Assembly: GCF_900167945.1 (NCBI RefSeq)
Contig: NZ_FUZA01000001.1
Coordinates: 1,116,001-1,180,000, forward strand
DNA: 64,000 bases
Direction: 5' to 3'
From: Dyadobacter psychrophilus
Lineage (GTDB): Bacteria; Bacteroidota; Bacteroidia; Cytophagales; Spirosomataceae
Shown: positions 34,289 to 43,253 of the stretch, in pieces
Numbering within the stretch: the first letter of the stretch is position 1
Layout of the letters: each line of letters opens with the position of its first letter
Translations under genes and position numbers: made by a program
The notes under the pieces: generated by a model
Database searches by the model: none
The model's input: only the letters and a program-made list of their open reading frames with translations
What the model was told of the DNA's origin: nothing

Positions 34289-35533
34289 TTAACTCAGCCG
34301 CACGGAAAACAGATCCTTCGAGCGCATGTAAATGTAAGTAACAACGATGATGGTCAGCAGGCCGCCGGCCATGACGGAGGGGACTGCCCCGAACGCTTTG
34401 GCCATTAAGCCCGATTCGAAGGCGCCTAGTTCGTTGGATGAACTTACAAAAATGCCGTTAACTGCAGCCACGCGGCCACGCATTTCATCGGGCGGGTAAA
34501 TGAGCAGGATCGTTTGCCTTACAATGACACTTACGCTGTCGAAAACGCCGGTCGCGAATAGGGCGGCGCAGGATAACAGAAAATTGGTGGACAAGGAAAA
34601 AATGATCGTGCAGATCCCGAAACCGGCAACAGCCACGAGCATGTTGCGCCAGGCATTGTGCGTGGGTGGATAGTATGCCATCGCAAACATCGTGAGCAAC
34701 GAGCCAATAGACGGAGCTGCCCTGAGCAATCCCAAACCTTCGGGCCCGACTTTCAAGATATCCTCAGCAAAAACAGGTAAAATCGCGACAACACCACCAA
34801 AAAGCACGGAAAAAAGATCCAGTGAAATGGCGTAAAGCACGATCCTCGTCCGGAAAACAAAGCGAAAACCTTCCTTCAAACTCTCAATTATAGGCGTAAC
34901 GATCTTGGGAAACTCTGGCCGCGTTTTGATCATGCCTAGTAAAATCCAGCAAATCACGAAGTTACCTATCACGATCAGCAATGTGTGCGTGAGGCCAATG
35001 TACGCATAAAGGAAACCTGCAATCGCCGGACCGGTTATGGACCCAGCCTGCGAAAATGAACTGCTCCACGTTGAAGAATTGTGATAAATCACCCTCGGTA
35101 CCAAAAAGGGTTTCAGCGAGCTGGATGCCGGCGAATAAAAACCTTTTGCAAAACCGATTAATGCAAATACCGAATAAATGACGATTAGATGCTGCGCCGA
35201 CGACAGCGCGTCATAAATAAAAGGCTGAAATGCCATGTAAAGAATCACCGAACCCAGTAAAATCACCACCAGACTAATGTGCATGATCGTAATCTTGTTT
35301 TTCTGATCCGCCACATAACCCCCGAAAATTGAAGTAATGACGAACGGGATCACCTGCGCAAGTCCAATTAAACCCAGCGCGAGCGGGTCGTGCGTGAGCT
35401 TATAAAGTTCGTATGCGACGATAACTTCCTGGATGAGGATCGATGCGGAAAAAAGAAAGGAATTGGATATAAAAAACCGGAAATCGGAATACCGGAGAGC
35501 AGCGTAGGGGTCCTGGGAAGATACTGTTTTCAA
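34289..35533 (-). CDS. major facilitator superfamily exporter
   Basis: Inner-membrane transporter of 414 residues with about 12 predicted spans. YAALRYSDFRFFISNSFLFS, LGLIGLAQVIPFVITSIFGGYVADQ and YPPDEMRGRVAAVNGIF place it in the MFS_3/enterobactin-exporter (EntS)-like group, which exports siderophores or drugs by proton antiport. No siderophore genes are nearby, so the substrate is open. It is a single gene, convergent with the permease at 31730 across a 150-base gap. Confidence 0.88.
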   Translation of the reverse strand: MKTVSSQDPYAALRYSDFRFFISNSFLFSASILIQEVIVAYELYKLTHDPLALGLIGLAQVIPFVITSIFGGYVADQKNKITIMHISLVVILLGSVILYMAFQPFIYDALSSAQHLIVIYSVFALIGFAKGFYSPASSSLKPFLVPRVIYHNSSTWSSSFSQAGSITGPAIAGFLYAYIGLTHTLLIVIGNFVICWILLGMIKTRPEFPKIVTPIIESLKEGFRFVFRTRIVLYAISLDLFSVLFGGVVAILPVFAEDILKVGPEGLGLLRAAPSIGSLLTMFAMAYYPPTHNAWRNMLVAVAGFGICTIIFSLSTNFLLSCAALFATGVFDSVSVIVRQTILLIYPPDEMRGRVAAVNGIFVSSSNELGAFESGLMAKAFGAVPSVMAGGLLTIIVVTYIYMRSKDLFSVRLS

Positions 35534-35676
35534 TTCAATGATTAAGTGTTCTATTCAGTAACACGAATGTTTTACATTTTGTTTACAATGTTTTACAGTC
35601 TTTTTTCCTGCGGCTTTTCGGGTTGTGATACATTTGGTTTATTCAAAACATAGCCAACCTTATAACTTCAAAACAC

Positions 35677-36138
35677 ATGAAAAACAACCTTTGGAAAATA
35701 GTCGGGGCACTGACCGTCTTTTTCTCCCTTCCGCCATCTGTTGCGCTGCCTAAGGAATCGATGGACGGCTTTTACTGGAACCCCGTTTTGCTCAATGGCC
35801 GCTCCGTTAGCCCCGCCGAACTCGCAGCTGCCAGTGCGGGGAAATTGTCGCTGGTCAAGTTTAACCAAAAATCTAACCGGGTCACGAAAGTACCATTCAT
35901 TATTTACCTGCGAAGAGCCGGAATGATCGTTAATGGCGAGGCCTATGCGCATAACAATGCCGTTTTAGAAGGCGACATTTATGAGGTTTTAAAACCCGCA
36001 AGAGCCGGCGATCAGGTGATTATTGACCCTGTTGATAAGGACGATCAGATCGGGCGGCGCGTTATCACTGTGCAAAGCAGCCAGTTGACTCCTCAGTTCA
36101 AATGGTTTGGTTTCTATAAAAAAGGTGACGGCTGCTGA
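35677..36138 (+). CDS. hypothetical exported protein
   Basis: Protein of 153 residues. The signal peptide is MKNNLWKIVGALTVFFSLPPSVA; no lipobox is seen. The mature part has VKFNQKSNRVTKVPFIIYLRRAGMIV and ends with KKGDGC. KVPFIIYLRRAG followed by VLEGDIYEVLKPARAGDQVII suggests a beta-rich domain like those under GldM-type proteins, but I cannot name it. It lies 51 bases before the membrane-bound regulator gene at 36190, probably co-transcribed. It could be the sensed partner of that regulator; this is inference from position only. Confidence 0.7.
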   Translation: MKNNLWKIVGALTVFFSLPPSVALPKESMDGFYWNPVLLNGRSVSPAELAAASAGKLSLVKFNQKSNRVTKVPFIIYLRRAGMIVNGEAYAHNNAVLEGDIYEVLKPARAGDQVIIDPVDKDDQIGRRVITVQSSQLTPQFKWFGFYKKGDGC

Positions 36139-36189
36139 ATCATGCCGGCGTTATGTTAAATTTGTCTTAACCTCTTTTATAACAACACA

Positions 36190-37113
36190 ATGCATTCAAT
36201 GCGACTTGCATTATCCCAGGCATTAATGAATTTCGGGAAAATCAGTTTCCTGATGTTTGTGATCGGATTGTGCATTTTGAAAACAGAGGCCTTGGCCAAT
36301 AACGAAAATTTCCGGTTTGCCGAGAAAGCCAATCTTGCGCTCAGGCGTACGGCGCATTTGCTATTGCTTAAAAACGGTGATTCTCTTTCTACTATCCCGC
36401 CCGTAAAGCAGATTGATGCCAACACTTTTTCGATCAGGATGGAACATCTGTTTGACTATGAACAGCTTCCTGAGCTACTGAAACAATCCTTGCAAATGCA
36501 GCATATAGAACGCGGCTACAATGTTACAGTCCTGAAATGCGATAACGGAGAGGTGCAGCTGGGTTACAACTTCCTGGATCTCAATCGTAAAGAAGGCGTT
36601 ACTTGCGGTGGGCGAACGCAAAAAGAGGATTGTTACCGGTTGCAGGTAAGTTTTATATCAGAAAATGAAGAGCCCAAAACGGCCAGCGGCAACTGGTGGC
36701 TGTTGCCTTTTGGAAGTGCATTAGCTGGCCTGGGCTTTATTGTTTGGAACAGAACAAGGCATAGGAATAATGTTTTGCCAATTCAGGCACCGACTGCCAA
36801 TATGGGTAATGATTCAAAAACCAGCCTTGGATCATCCGTTTTCGATCTGATTAATCAGACATTGATTTCTGGCAGTGTGACGCACCAGCTTACATTCCGG
36901 GAAGCAAAACTGCTTGCACTATTTGCAAGAAGCCCGAATCAGGTTCTAGAACGCGATTTTATCCTAAAATCTGTTTGGGAAGATGAGGGCGTAATCGTGG
37001 GCCGCAGCGTGGATGTGTTTGTTTCCCGGCTCAGAAAAATGCTCGCGAATGAACCTGCTGTAAAAATTACCGCCGTCCATGGTGTCGGATACAAAATGGA
37101 AGTCTTTTCTTAA
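36190..37113 (+). CDS. membrane-bound winged-helix regulator (ToxR-like in logic, reversed order)
   Basis: One-component transmembrane regulator of 307 residues. An N-terminal hydrophobic segment (18-35) acts as signal or anchor, residues 36-168 form a periplasmic domain with three cysteines (117, 139, 148), a span lies at 169-186, and an OmpR-type winged-helix DNA-binding domain occupies 212-305 (LTFREAKLLALFA, VGRSVDVFVSRLRKML, VHGVGYKME). The DNA-binding domain is thus C-terminal and cytoplasmic, whereas ToxR and CadC have it at the N-terminus. Neighbours are an exported protein upstream and an ABC/TolC locus downstream, which it may control. Confidence 0.8.
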   Translation: MHSMRLALSQALMNFGKISFLMFVIGLCILKTEALANNENFRFAEKANLALRRTAHLLLLKNGDSLSTIPPVKQIDANTFSIRMEHLFDYEQLPELLKQSLQMQHIERGYNVTVLKCDNGEVQLGYNFLDLNRKEGVTCGGRTQKEDCYRLQVSFISENEEPKTASGNWWLLPFGSALAGLGFIVWNRTRHRNNVLPIQAPTANMGNDSKTSLGSSVFDLINQTLISGSVTHQLTFREAKLLALFARSPNQVLERDFILKSVWEDEGVIVGRSVDVFVSRLRKMLANEPAVKITAVHGVGYKMEVFS

Positions 37114-37119
37114 AAATCG

Positions 37120-37265
37120 ATGATCAAAACTTTCCTGAAAATTGCCTGCCGCGATCTATCTGCATCTGCCGGGGGTTTGCAACCATGATTACATTGGTTA
37201 CAGTTTCGTCCCAGGCTTTCCTTGCAGCACTCGAAAATCCCGTCCGTTCCCTACGCGCCGAATAG
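37120..37265 (+). pseudogene. collapsed FtsX/MacB-like permease gene
   Basis: Only the two ends of a giant permease gene remain. From 37120 the frame reads MIKTFLKIACRDLSASAG, matching the family start (compare MLLNYFKIAFRNF), and stops at 37186-37188. From 37185 a second frame reads ITLVTVSSQAFLAALENPV and then RSLRAE with a stop at 37263-37265, matching the family end (compare LLTVSFQALKAALVNPVESL). About 2.2 kb of middle is missing and the ends are joined out of frame. Confidence 0.8.
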
Positions 37266-37300
37266 GCTTTCCAGCCCATTTTGAATGCTCGGCTCCGCAT

Positions 37301-37336
37301 CGTCCGATACCGTACACATTTGTACGAATTCGGACG
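37301..37336. repeat. 36-bp interrupted palindrome
   Basis: Outer arms CGTCCGA (37301-37307) and TCGGACG (37330-37336) and inner arms CGTACA (37311-37316) and TGTACG (37321-37326) are perfectly complementary; only a 3-base spacer pair mismatches partly, and the centre is CATT. No T-run follows, so an operator is likelier than a terminator. It lies 163 bases before the ATPase gene. Confidence 0.75.
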
Positions 37337-37498
37337 GTTCGACTTACTGGGAAATATTTAAACTAATCATAATCAATAATTTAACCTTTTGGCAAGCCTT
37401 TTTAAAATAGGACTGGCATAAGAGACGGCGGTATATGCATTTGCTTTTAAAATAGCTTGTCTGTAATTATACCAAAAATCTCAAACCCAAAAAATTTT

Positions 37499-38161
37499 AT
37501 GATTAAGTTAGACAAGATATCAAAATATTACCCGGCAGGTTTTGGCAAAACGTATGTGTTGCGCCACATTGATTTACACATTAAGGAAGGCGAATTTGTA
37601 TCCATCATGGGCCCTTCCGGCTCAGGAAAATCAACTTTGCTGCATATCTTGGGATTACTGGAGGAGCCTTCCGAAGGCGAATATCTTTTCCTTGACGAAC
37701 CCGTTCAAAAGTTATCTGAGAAAAAACGAACTGAACTGCACCGTCACCATATCGGATTTGTGTTTCAGGCTTATCACCTCATCGACGAACTAACTGTTTA
37801 TGAGAACATTGAAACACCTTTACTATACAAAGGCACGTCCGGTTCTGAGCGAAAAAGCAGGGTTGCAGAGCTGCTCGACCGCTTTAATATGGTTGCAAAA
37901 AAAGACCTTTTCCCGCACCAGCTTTCCGGCGGACAGCAGCAATTGGTGGGTGTTGCACGTGCCATTGTACACAATCCGAAAGTAATTTTTGCAGACGAGC
38001 CAACAGGAAACCTGCATTCGGAGCAATCGATTGAGATTATGGAATTATTTCAAAAACTTAACCAGGAAGATAAAGTCACCATTGTCCAGGTAACGCATTC
38101 GGAGGTTAATGCCGGTTACGGAAACCGGATTGTCCGGTTGAAGGACGGGTGGTTAGCGTAA
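37499..38161 (+). CDS. MacB/LolD-type ABC transporter ATPase
   Basis: Cytoplasmic ATPase of 220 residues that should drive an FtsX-type permease. Walker A GPSGSGKS is at 38-45, Q-loop FVFQAYHLI near 87-95, signature LSGGQQQ at 142-148 and Walker B VIFADEP at 162-168 with a catalytic Glu; all are intact. I start at ATG 37499 ([14 protein letters not shown]). It is followed 13 bases later by a TolC-like gene, but its adjoining permease gene is reduced to a remnant and no periplasmic adaptor is present. It may serve the permeases at 29241 and 31730. Confidence 0.92.
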   Translation: MIKLDKISKYYPAGFGKTYVLRHIDLHIKEGEFVSIMGPSGSGKSTLLHILGLLEEPSEGEYLFLDEPVQKLSEKKRTELHRHHIGFVFQAYHLIDELTVYENIETPLLYKGTSGSERKSRVAELLDRFNMVAKKDLFPHQLSGGQQQLVGVARAIVHNPKVIFADEPTGNLHSEQSIEIMELFQKLNQEDKVTIVQVTHSEVNAGYGNRIVRLKDGWLA

Positions 38162-38174
38162 TAATTTATTAGCC

Positions 38175-39485
38175 ATGAAACATTTAATTTTACTTTTTTG
38201 CCTTTTACCGGTTTTCGGGAAGGCACAATCTACGCTCAGCCTGGCTGAATGTGTAGCCCTGCTCGCCAAGAACAATCTGATTTATCAGCAAAGTAACCTG
38301 GAAGCGGAAGCAGCACAGGCACAATTGCGGCAAACCAAGTCGCAAATTCTCCCGCAAATTGCATTTGGGGTAACGCAAACGGTGAATGTCGGCCGAAATA
38401 TCGACCAGTATACTAATGAGTATATAGACCAGGTTTATGGTAATAACTCCCTCGGGGTGAACTTTCAGATGCCCGTTTTTCAGGGTTTCAAAGTGCAAAA
38501 TCAGATCAGGCAAGGCGTGCTGCTGAAAGAATCTGCGGACCAGAACCGGACTGCGGTATTGAATGCACAAACAGTTCTGCTCATGGTGGGATATGTGAAT
38601 GTGCTGGCAACCAAGGCACTTTACGAATCGTGGACCGAGCAGGTTGTATCCTCCGAGACGCAAGTTGACAGGCTTACCAAACAGGTGAATGCCGGGACGG
38701 TTGGTGTCAATTTACTCTATGAGGTCAAGGCGCAGCTGGCTAACGACAAATTCAGCCAGGTTACGGCACTGAATAATTACCGTACAGCGAGACTTGCGCT
38801 TTTTCAGAGAATGAATATCACACCGGATGACAAGGTTGAATTTGAGCCGCTTGCCCCGAGAGATTCAACGATGACCGCGGTAAATGCGCTGGATATTTAT
38901 GAAGATGCACAGAAGAGTTTCCCCGAGATCCGCAGCGCTGAATTGTACCGCCAGAGCTTTGCTTACCAGGTCAAATCCATTAAAGCACTTAACTATCCTT
39001 CATTGGGATTGCAGGGCGGATTTGGGGCACTTTACGCAACCACCAACAAGAATCTGGATTATTTCAATCAGCTGAATGCTACCCGGAACGGCTCGCTGCA
39101 ATTGAACCTCAATATCCCCATTATGGGTCGTTGGCTGACCAAGCCGCGCGTAGAACTGGCCAAAGTTCAGGAACGCCAGGCACAAAATACATTGGATGTC
39201 ACAAACCAGGTTTTGAGACAAGCTATTGAGCTGGCGGTGCTGAACCTGCAAGCCATGGCCGACAGGCAAGCCTCTGCGGAAGGACAGGTTGAATCGCTTA
39301 CCGCAGCATTCGCCGTGATTGAAAGTAAAATGAATGCCGGGATTGCCAACTCGTACGAATACTCGCTGGCCAAAGCCAACCTGGCCAAAGCACAGGGAAA
39401 TGCTATTCAGGCAAAATATGATTTTTTAATGCAACAAAGGCTTTTACAATACTATCGCCAGGGAAACTGGACGGGCGTATTTTAA
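38175..39485 (+). CDS. TolC-family outer-membrane efflux protein
   Basis: Outer-membrane channel of 436 residues, exported by a signal peptide (MKHLILLFCLLPVFGKAQS). LSLAECVALLAKNNL opens the typical TolC repeat, followed by long coiled-coil helices (VTNQVLRQAIELAVLNLQAMA, NAGIANSYEYSLAKANLAKAQG) in two halves. It is probably co-transcribed with the ATPase at 37499, 13 bases upstream, and closed by a strong terminator. A trans-envelope pump would also need a permease and an adaptor that are not encoded here. Confidence 0.92.
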   Translation: MKHLILLFCLLPVFGKAQSTLSLAECVALLAKNNLIYQQSNLEAEAAQAQLRQTKSQILPQIAFGVTQTVNVGRNIDQYTNEYIDQVYGNNSLGVNFQMPVFQGFKVQNQIRQGVLLKESADQNRTAVLNAQTVLLMVGYVNVLATKALYESWTEQVVSSETQVDRLTKQVNAGTVGVNLLYEVKAQLANDKFSQVTALNNYRTARLALFQRMNITPDDKVEFEPLAPRDSTMTAVNALDIYEDAQKSFPEIRSAELYRQSFAYQVKSIKALNYPSLGLQGGFGALYATTNKNLDYFNQLNATRNGSLQLNLNIPIMGRWLTKPRVELAKVQERQAQNTLDVTNQVLRQAIELAVLNLQAMADRQASAEGQVESLTAAFAVIESKMNAGIANSYEYSLAKANLAKAQGNAIQAKYDFLMQQRLLQYYRQGNWTGVF

Positions 39486-39528
39486 GATATAAAAGAATGT
39501 TAGGTTAAATTTGGTATCGGTAATTTTT

Positions 39529-39560
39529 AAGAGGCAGTGACTTATCACTGCCTCTTTTTT
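39529..39560 (+). terminator. terminator after the TolC-like gene
   Basis: Twelve-base perfect arms, AAGAGGCAGTGA at 39529-39540 and its complement at 39545-39556, a four-base loop and a T-run. Confidence 0.92.
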
Positions 39561-39646
39561 GTGTTATTCCTTTAAATAAAGTTAAATAACTTATTGGTTA
39601 CATAAAGATCATTATCTTGCTTTTCACTAACTAAAAAACATCGGCT

Positions 39647-40303
39647 ATGAGAAAACTTATCCTCTTCTCGTCCATAGGCATTTTGTGCCTGGTTGGCGAG
39701 GTTCAGGCGCAGCTTCAAAAAGGCACCCGATACTGGGGCGCCACCATTTCTTCGAACGGAGAAGCAAGCAATCAGAAATATTACGCTGACTACAAATCGA
39801 ATGCGAAATACGCAAATATTTATCCTTCATTAAGAACGGGCTGGTTTTTCAGGGATAATACAATGTTCGGTGTAGACCTGAGTCCGTCCATCAGCTTTTC
39901 GAGATCAAAGAACAACTTGTCAGGAACCGAAAGCAAATACGAGTACAACGGGATTGCCGTGAATTTGACACCTTATATCAGGAAATACAAGTCGCTAAGC
40001 CCTAAATGGTTGCTATATGTTCATTCAGGGGTCAATCTCAGTTATGTGAGAACCAAAAACACCAACAGCGACGAATCTGAATTTAAGAACGGCTATGGTG
40101 CCGGGCTTAACATTGTACCCGGCGTTGCATTTCGGCTCACGCCCCGTTTCTGGCTTGAATCGGATGTAAGTGTCTTTAATCTGAATTTATCTTATGTCAA
40201 CTTCAATGACAATAACAGCGTCAATTTCCAAACTGGATTGAGATCTGATATTCAGCAGTATTTCACTGTAAGGGCTGCCTGGTACATTCAAAAATCTAAC
40301 TAA
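39647..40303 (+). CDS. outer-membrane beta-barrel protein
   Basis: Protein of 218 residues with signal peptide MRKLILFSSIGILCLVGEVQAQ. The remainder alternates aromatic and polar residues in strands (LRTGWFFRDNTMFGVDLSPS, VNLTPYIRKY, FTVRAAWYIQKS), typical of a small eight-stranded porin-like barrel of the Bacteroidota OMP_b-brl type. No catalytic motif is seen. It is followed after 8 bases by a second barrel gene and is likely co-transcribed with it. Confidence 0.82.
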   Translation: MRKLILFSSIGILCLVGEVQAQLQKGTRYWGATISSNGEASNQKYYADYKSNAKYANIYPSLRTGWFFRDNTMFGVDLSPSISFSRSKNNLSGTESKYEYNGIAVNLTPYIRKYKSLSPKWLLYVHSGVNLSYVRTKNTNSDESEFKNGYGAGLNIVPGVAFRLTPRFWLESDVSVFNLNLSYVNFNDNNSVNFQTGLRSDIQQYFTVRAAWYIQKSN

Positions 40304-40311
40304 TCGAGGAA

Positions 40312-40992
40312 ATGAAAAAACTTACTTTACTTATATTGTTACTGCAAATTTGCACGGCAACGGCGGTAATGGCGCAGCTTGAAGGAAGGCGTTTTCTTTC
40401 GGGCGGGATAGGCCTGGATTTCGCAAACACCAATCCTGATTTGACCGAATCAACGAACAACTATAATGGAAATGTCAACATAGGAATCGGGAAGTTTAAG
40501 ACACAGACCAAAGCTGTGGGCTGGAACCTGTCCGGCTATTTAGGGGGCGGAAAAACCCTGCGCTATGTCAATGGTCAAGATGAGTCGCAGAGTGGGATCA
40601 ATCAGTACGGGATCGGCGCTGGGCGGTTTTGGCAATTTTATAAACATTTTAATGAAAAAATAGGCATTTATGCCGGCCCGAACGTAAACCTCAGCTACAA
40701 TTACAAAAAAGAAAGGCTGATGGAGCAAGAAAATATAAATGATCGAAAGTCACATGCGACAACGCTTTCCTTAGGAGTTGGTGCGGGTGTATATTACAGA
40801 TTGTCGGAAAGATGGTGGCTGGATGCCAGCCTGGGATTTGCTACTCCGTTTTCACTGGCTTATACCAAGATCAACAACGACTATGTTGGATCCACTGTCA
40901 CTTCAAAAGCCAGTCAGATCAATTACAACCTATCCCCTTCTTTTACCTTTCCCAGCGTGGGTCTGGGCCTTCGTTATTTTCTGGCGAACTGA
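40312..40992 (+). CDS. outer-membrane beta-barrel protein, second copy
   Basis: Protein of 226 residues, signal peptide MKKLTLLILLLQICTATAVMAQ, followed by repeated strands and turns (GWNLSGYLGGGKTLRYVNG, KIGIYAGPNVNLSYNYKKE, SVGLGLRYFLAN) that fit the same eight-stranded barrel family as its neighbour. The two share layout and the RFW-type phrases but only modest identity. The C-terminal residue is Asn rather than the common aromatic. It ends before the terminator at 41039. Confidence 0.82.
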   Translation: MKKLTLLILLLQICTATAVMAQLEGRRFLSGGIGLDFANTNPDLTESTNNYNGNVNIGIGKFKTQTKAVGWNLSGYLGGGKTLRYVNGQDESQSGINQYGIGAGRFWQFYKHFNEKIGIYAGPNVNLSYNYKKERLMEQENINDRKSHATTLSLGVGAGVYYRLSERWWLDASLGFATPFSLAYTKINNDYVGSTVTSKASQINYNLSPSFTFPSVGLGLRYFLAN

Positions 40993-41038
40993 AATGCCCT
41001 TACTGCTAATTTTTTGAAGTTTTTACATTAAGAATACT

Positions 41039-41072
41039 GTGGATATGCCTTTTTGGGTATATCCACTTTTTT
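41039..41072 (+). terminator. terminator between barrel operon and SGNH gene
   Basis: GTGGATAT-GCC at 41039-41049 pairs with GGG-TATATCCAC at 41055-41066, followed by six T. The T-run ends only eight bases before the next ATG, so the hydrolase gene must be read from a promoter inside or before this hairpin. Confidence 0.75.
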
Positions 41073-41079
41073 GCCCCGA

Positions 41080-41775
41080 ATGAAAAAAATCTTCCTGCTT
41101 CTTTCTGTTGTATGGCTAAGTGCCTGCCACAAACCTAATTCCACCAACCTGGCCGAACCCTGGCAGCCCGATTATGATGTGAGAAGATCCGAGGCTTCCA
41201 TTATCAACTTTGAACAAAAGGACAATGAAAAAATGCCTGCACCAGGCGGGATCGTTTTCACAGGAAGTTCTTCTTTTACAAAATGGCAGAGTGCTGCCGA
41301 AGATCTTGCACCGCTGCCTATTATCAATCGTGGTTTTGGCGGCTCCACATTCCCGGAAGTGATTTATTACGCACCACGCAATGTATTGAAATACAATCCC
41401 AAGACAATTGTGACCTATTGCGAAAACGATATGTTTGGCAAGAAGCCCAAAACGCCGGAACAGGTCAGAGACGAGTATGTTACGTTTGTAAAACTGGTGC
41501 GCGCAAAACTTCCTGACGTTCAGCTTTATTTTGTTTCACTAAAACCATCACCATCCAGATGGGCAAAGAAAGATGACGTGATCAAAGCCAATCAGCTTAT
41601 ACAGGATTTCATTAAAAAAGACAAGAAACATCACTATATAGATGTGTGGCCAGTCATGCTGAAAAACGGACGGCCGGATGGCAGTATATTCGTGGCCGAC
41701 AGCCTTCATATGAACGACGAGGGCTACCGCCGGTGGACCAAGGTTTTTAAGCCGGTTTTAGAAAAGGCGTTGTGA
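41080..41775 (+). CDS. SGNH/GDSL hydrolase lipoprotein
   Basis: Exported lipoprotein of 231 residues (MKKIFLLLSVVWLSACHKP, Cys near 16). Its nucleophile block reads GIVFTGSSSFTKW, with Ser in the GDSL position; RGFGGST is block II (Gly), TYCENDM holds block III Asn and ADSLHMNDEGY gives the Asp and His of block V. This is the set expected for an acyl or carbohydrate esterase. I start at 41080 because an upstream in-frame start at 41053 lies inside the terminator hairpin. It is not clearly linked to the genes around it. Confidence 0.88.
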   Translation: MKKIFLLLSVVWLSACHKPNSTNLAEPWQPDYDVRRSEASIINFEQKDNEKMPAPGGIVFTGSSSFTKWQSAAEDLAPLPIINRGFGGSTFPEVIYYAPRNVLKYNPKTIVTYCENDMFGKKPKTPEQVRDEYVTFVKLVRAKLPDVQLYFVSLKPSPSRWAKKDDVIKANQLIQDFIKKDKKHHYIDVWPVMLKNGRPDGSIFVADSLHMNDEGYRRWTKVFKPVLEKAL

Positions 41776-41904
41776 AAAAGTTTGGTCAGACGGCGAAATT
41801 CTAAGATTTTAAAAGAACAGGTAAGGGTATTGGTTTTAACGTAAAGTCACTATATTAACCGAAAAATACATTTCCGGATAAAAAAGTGATATCGCATTCG
41901 AATA

Positions 41905-43248
41905 ATGAAAGTAACAGCGGTTTTTGACATTGGCAGGACCAATAAGAAGTATATACTTTTTGATGAAAAGTATCAGATTATAGATGAATTTTCAGAGTCA
42001 CTTCCGGAGACAACCGATGAAGATGGATTTCCCACCGAGGACATTGAGCTGCTGACCAAATGGGTGCAGGATCGCTGGGCCGCATTGCTGGAAGATCCGA
42101 AATACGATATCAAGGCAGTAAATGTTGCCGCATATGGGGCAAGTCTGGTTCATTTGGATGCTTCCAACAAGCCGCTTACACCATTATATTCCTACTTAAA
42201 ACCTTTCCCGGAAGATCTTTTAAAGCAATTTTACAGCACATATGGCGACCCTACGCGGCTTTCTTTGCAAACCGGATCTCCGGCCATGGGAATGCTCAAT
42301 TCGGGAATGCAGCTTTACTGGCTCAAATACACTTATCCCGATATTTACAAACAGATCGCTTCAACATTACATTTGCCGCAATACATTCTTTATCTATTAA
42401 CAGGCAGAAAAGTAAGCGATTACACCTCGCTAGGCTGTCATACAGCACTTTGGAGCTTTGAAATGTGGGATTACCACGATTGGGTAAAGGAAGAAGGAAT
42501 TCATAAAAAGCTTGCGCCGGTCCTGGCGTCTTCTTCATTTATATACAGGCATAATGAAAAAGGCATCCAGTCCGGATTTGGGTTGCATGACAGCTCTTCT
42601 GCACTGATTCCTTACCGGATGGCTGTTAAAAAACCATTTGTGCTGCTGTCAACCGGAACCTGGTGCATTAATTTCAATTCCTTCGCCTCCAAGCCGATGA
42701 CATCATATCAGCTCGAACGCGACTGCATGAATTATCTTACGCCTGAGGGCAGCGGCGTTACGGCCTCCCGCTTGTTTATGGGCAGGGAGCACGATTATCA
42801 GGTTGCACGCATTGCAGAATATTTCCGTGTCGAGCCCGATTTTTATAAAGGGGTTGTATTTAATGAGGAAATTTTAAAAGCGGAAACGCCGCCTTTTTAC
42901 ACGGCTTGCATGACTGGTAACGGGCCTTTTCCCGAACCAAATACGCAGGAATGGCAGATCAGCGCATTTGCCTCCGCAGAAAGCGCTTATCACCATTTGA
43001 TCAAAGGGCTTACCGAATTGCTTTACGTTTCACTGGATTTGATCGGGATTAATGATGTGCAGGCGATCTACATTGATGGCGGTTTTGCGAGGAATGAGAT
43101 TTTCACAAAGCTGATGGCCCGTCATTATTCAAATCACAGCGTATATGCAACGGATTTGCCTTATGCAACTTCCCTGGGTGCTGCATTACACGTGACAAGG
43201 CCACAAACATTCGAATTTTCCAAAGAGATTTACGAAATAAAAGCATAA
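41905..43248 (+). CDS. FGGY-family carbohydrate kinase
   Basis: Predicted sugar kinase of 447 residues with the actin-like ATPase fold. FDIGRTNKKYILFD is phosphate-1 block, LLSTGTWCIN the adenosine/phosphate-2 region and YIDGGFARNEIFTKLMA the C-terminal FGGY-type signature. The FDIG-TNKK variety belongs to the XylB/rhamnulokinase-like branch common in Bacteroidota; the sugar is not determined. No isomerase or aldolase is adjacent, so it is not in an obvious catabolic operon. It converges on recG with a 5-base gap. Confidence 0.9.
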   Translation: MKVTAVFDIGRTNKKYILFDEKYQIIDEFSESLPETTDEDGFPTEDIELLTKWVQDRWAALLEDPKYDIKAVNVAAYGASLVHLDASNKPLTPLYSYLKPFPEDLLKQFYSTYGDPTRLSLQTGSPAMGMLNSGMQLYWLKYTYPDIYKQIASTLHLPQYILYLLTGRKVSDYTSLGCHTALWSFEMWDYHDWVKEEGIHKKLAPVLASSSFIYRHNEKGIQSGFGLHDSSSALIPYRMAVKKPFVLLSTGTWCINFNSFASKPMTSYQLERDCMNYLTPEGSGVTASRLFMGREHDYQVARIAEYFRVEPDFYKGVVFNEEILKAETPPFYTACMTGNGPFPEPNTQEWQISAFASAESAYHHLIKGLTELLYVSLDLIGINDVQAIYIDGGFARNEIFTKLMARHYSNHSVYATDLPYATSLGAALHVTRPQTFEFSKEIYEIKA

Positions 43249-43253
43249 AGAGC

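Noticed and set aside
37142..37366. 74-codon plus-strand frame over the permease remnant
   Set aside because: It is in neither of the two frames that match permease ends and runs through the palindrome; no protein character.
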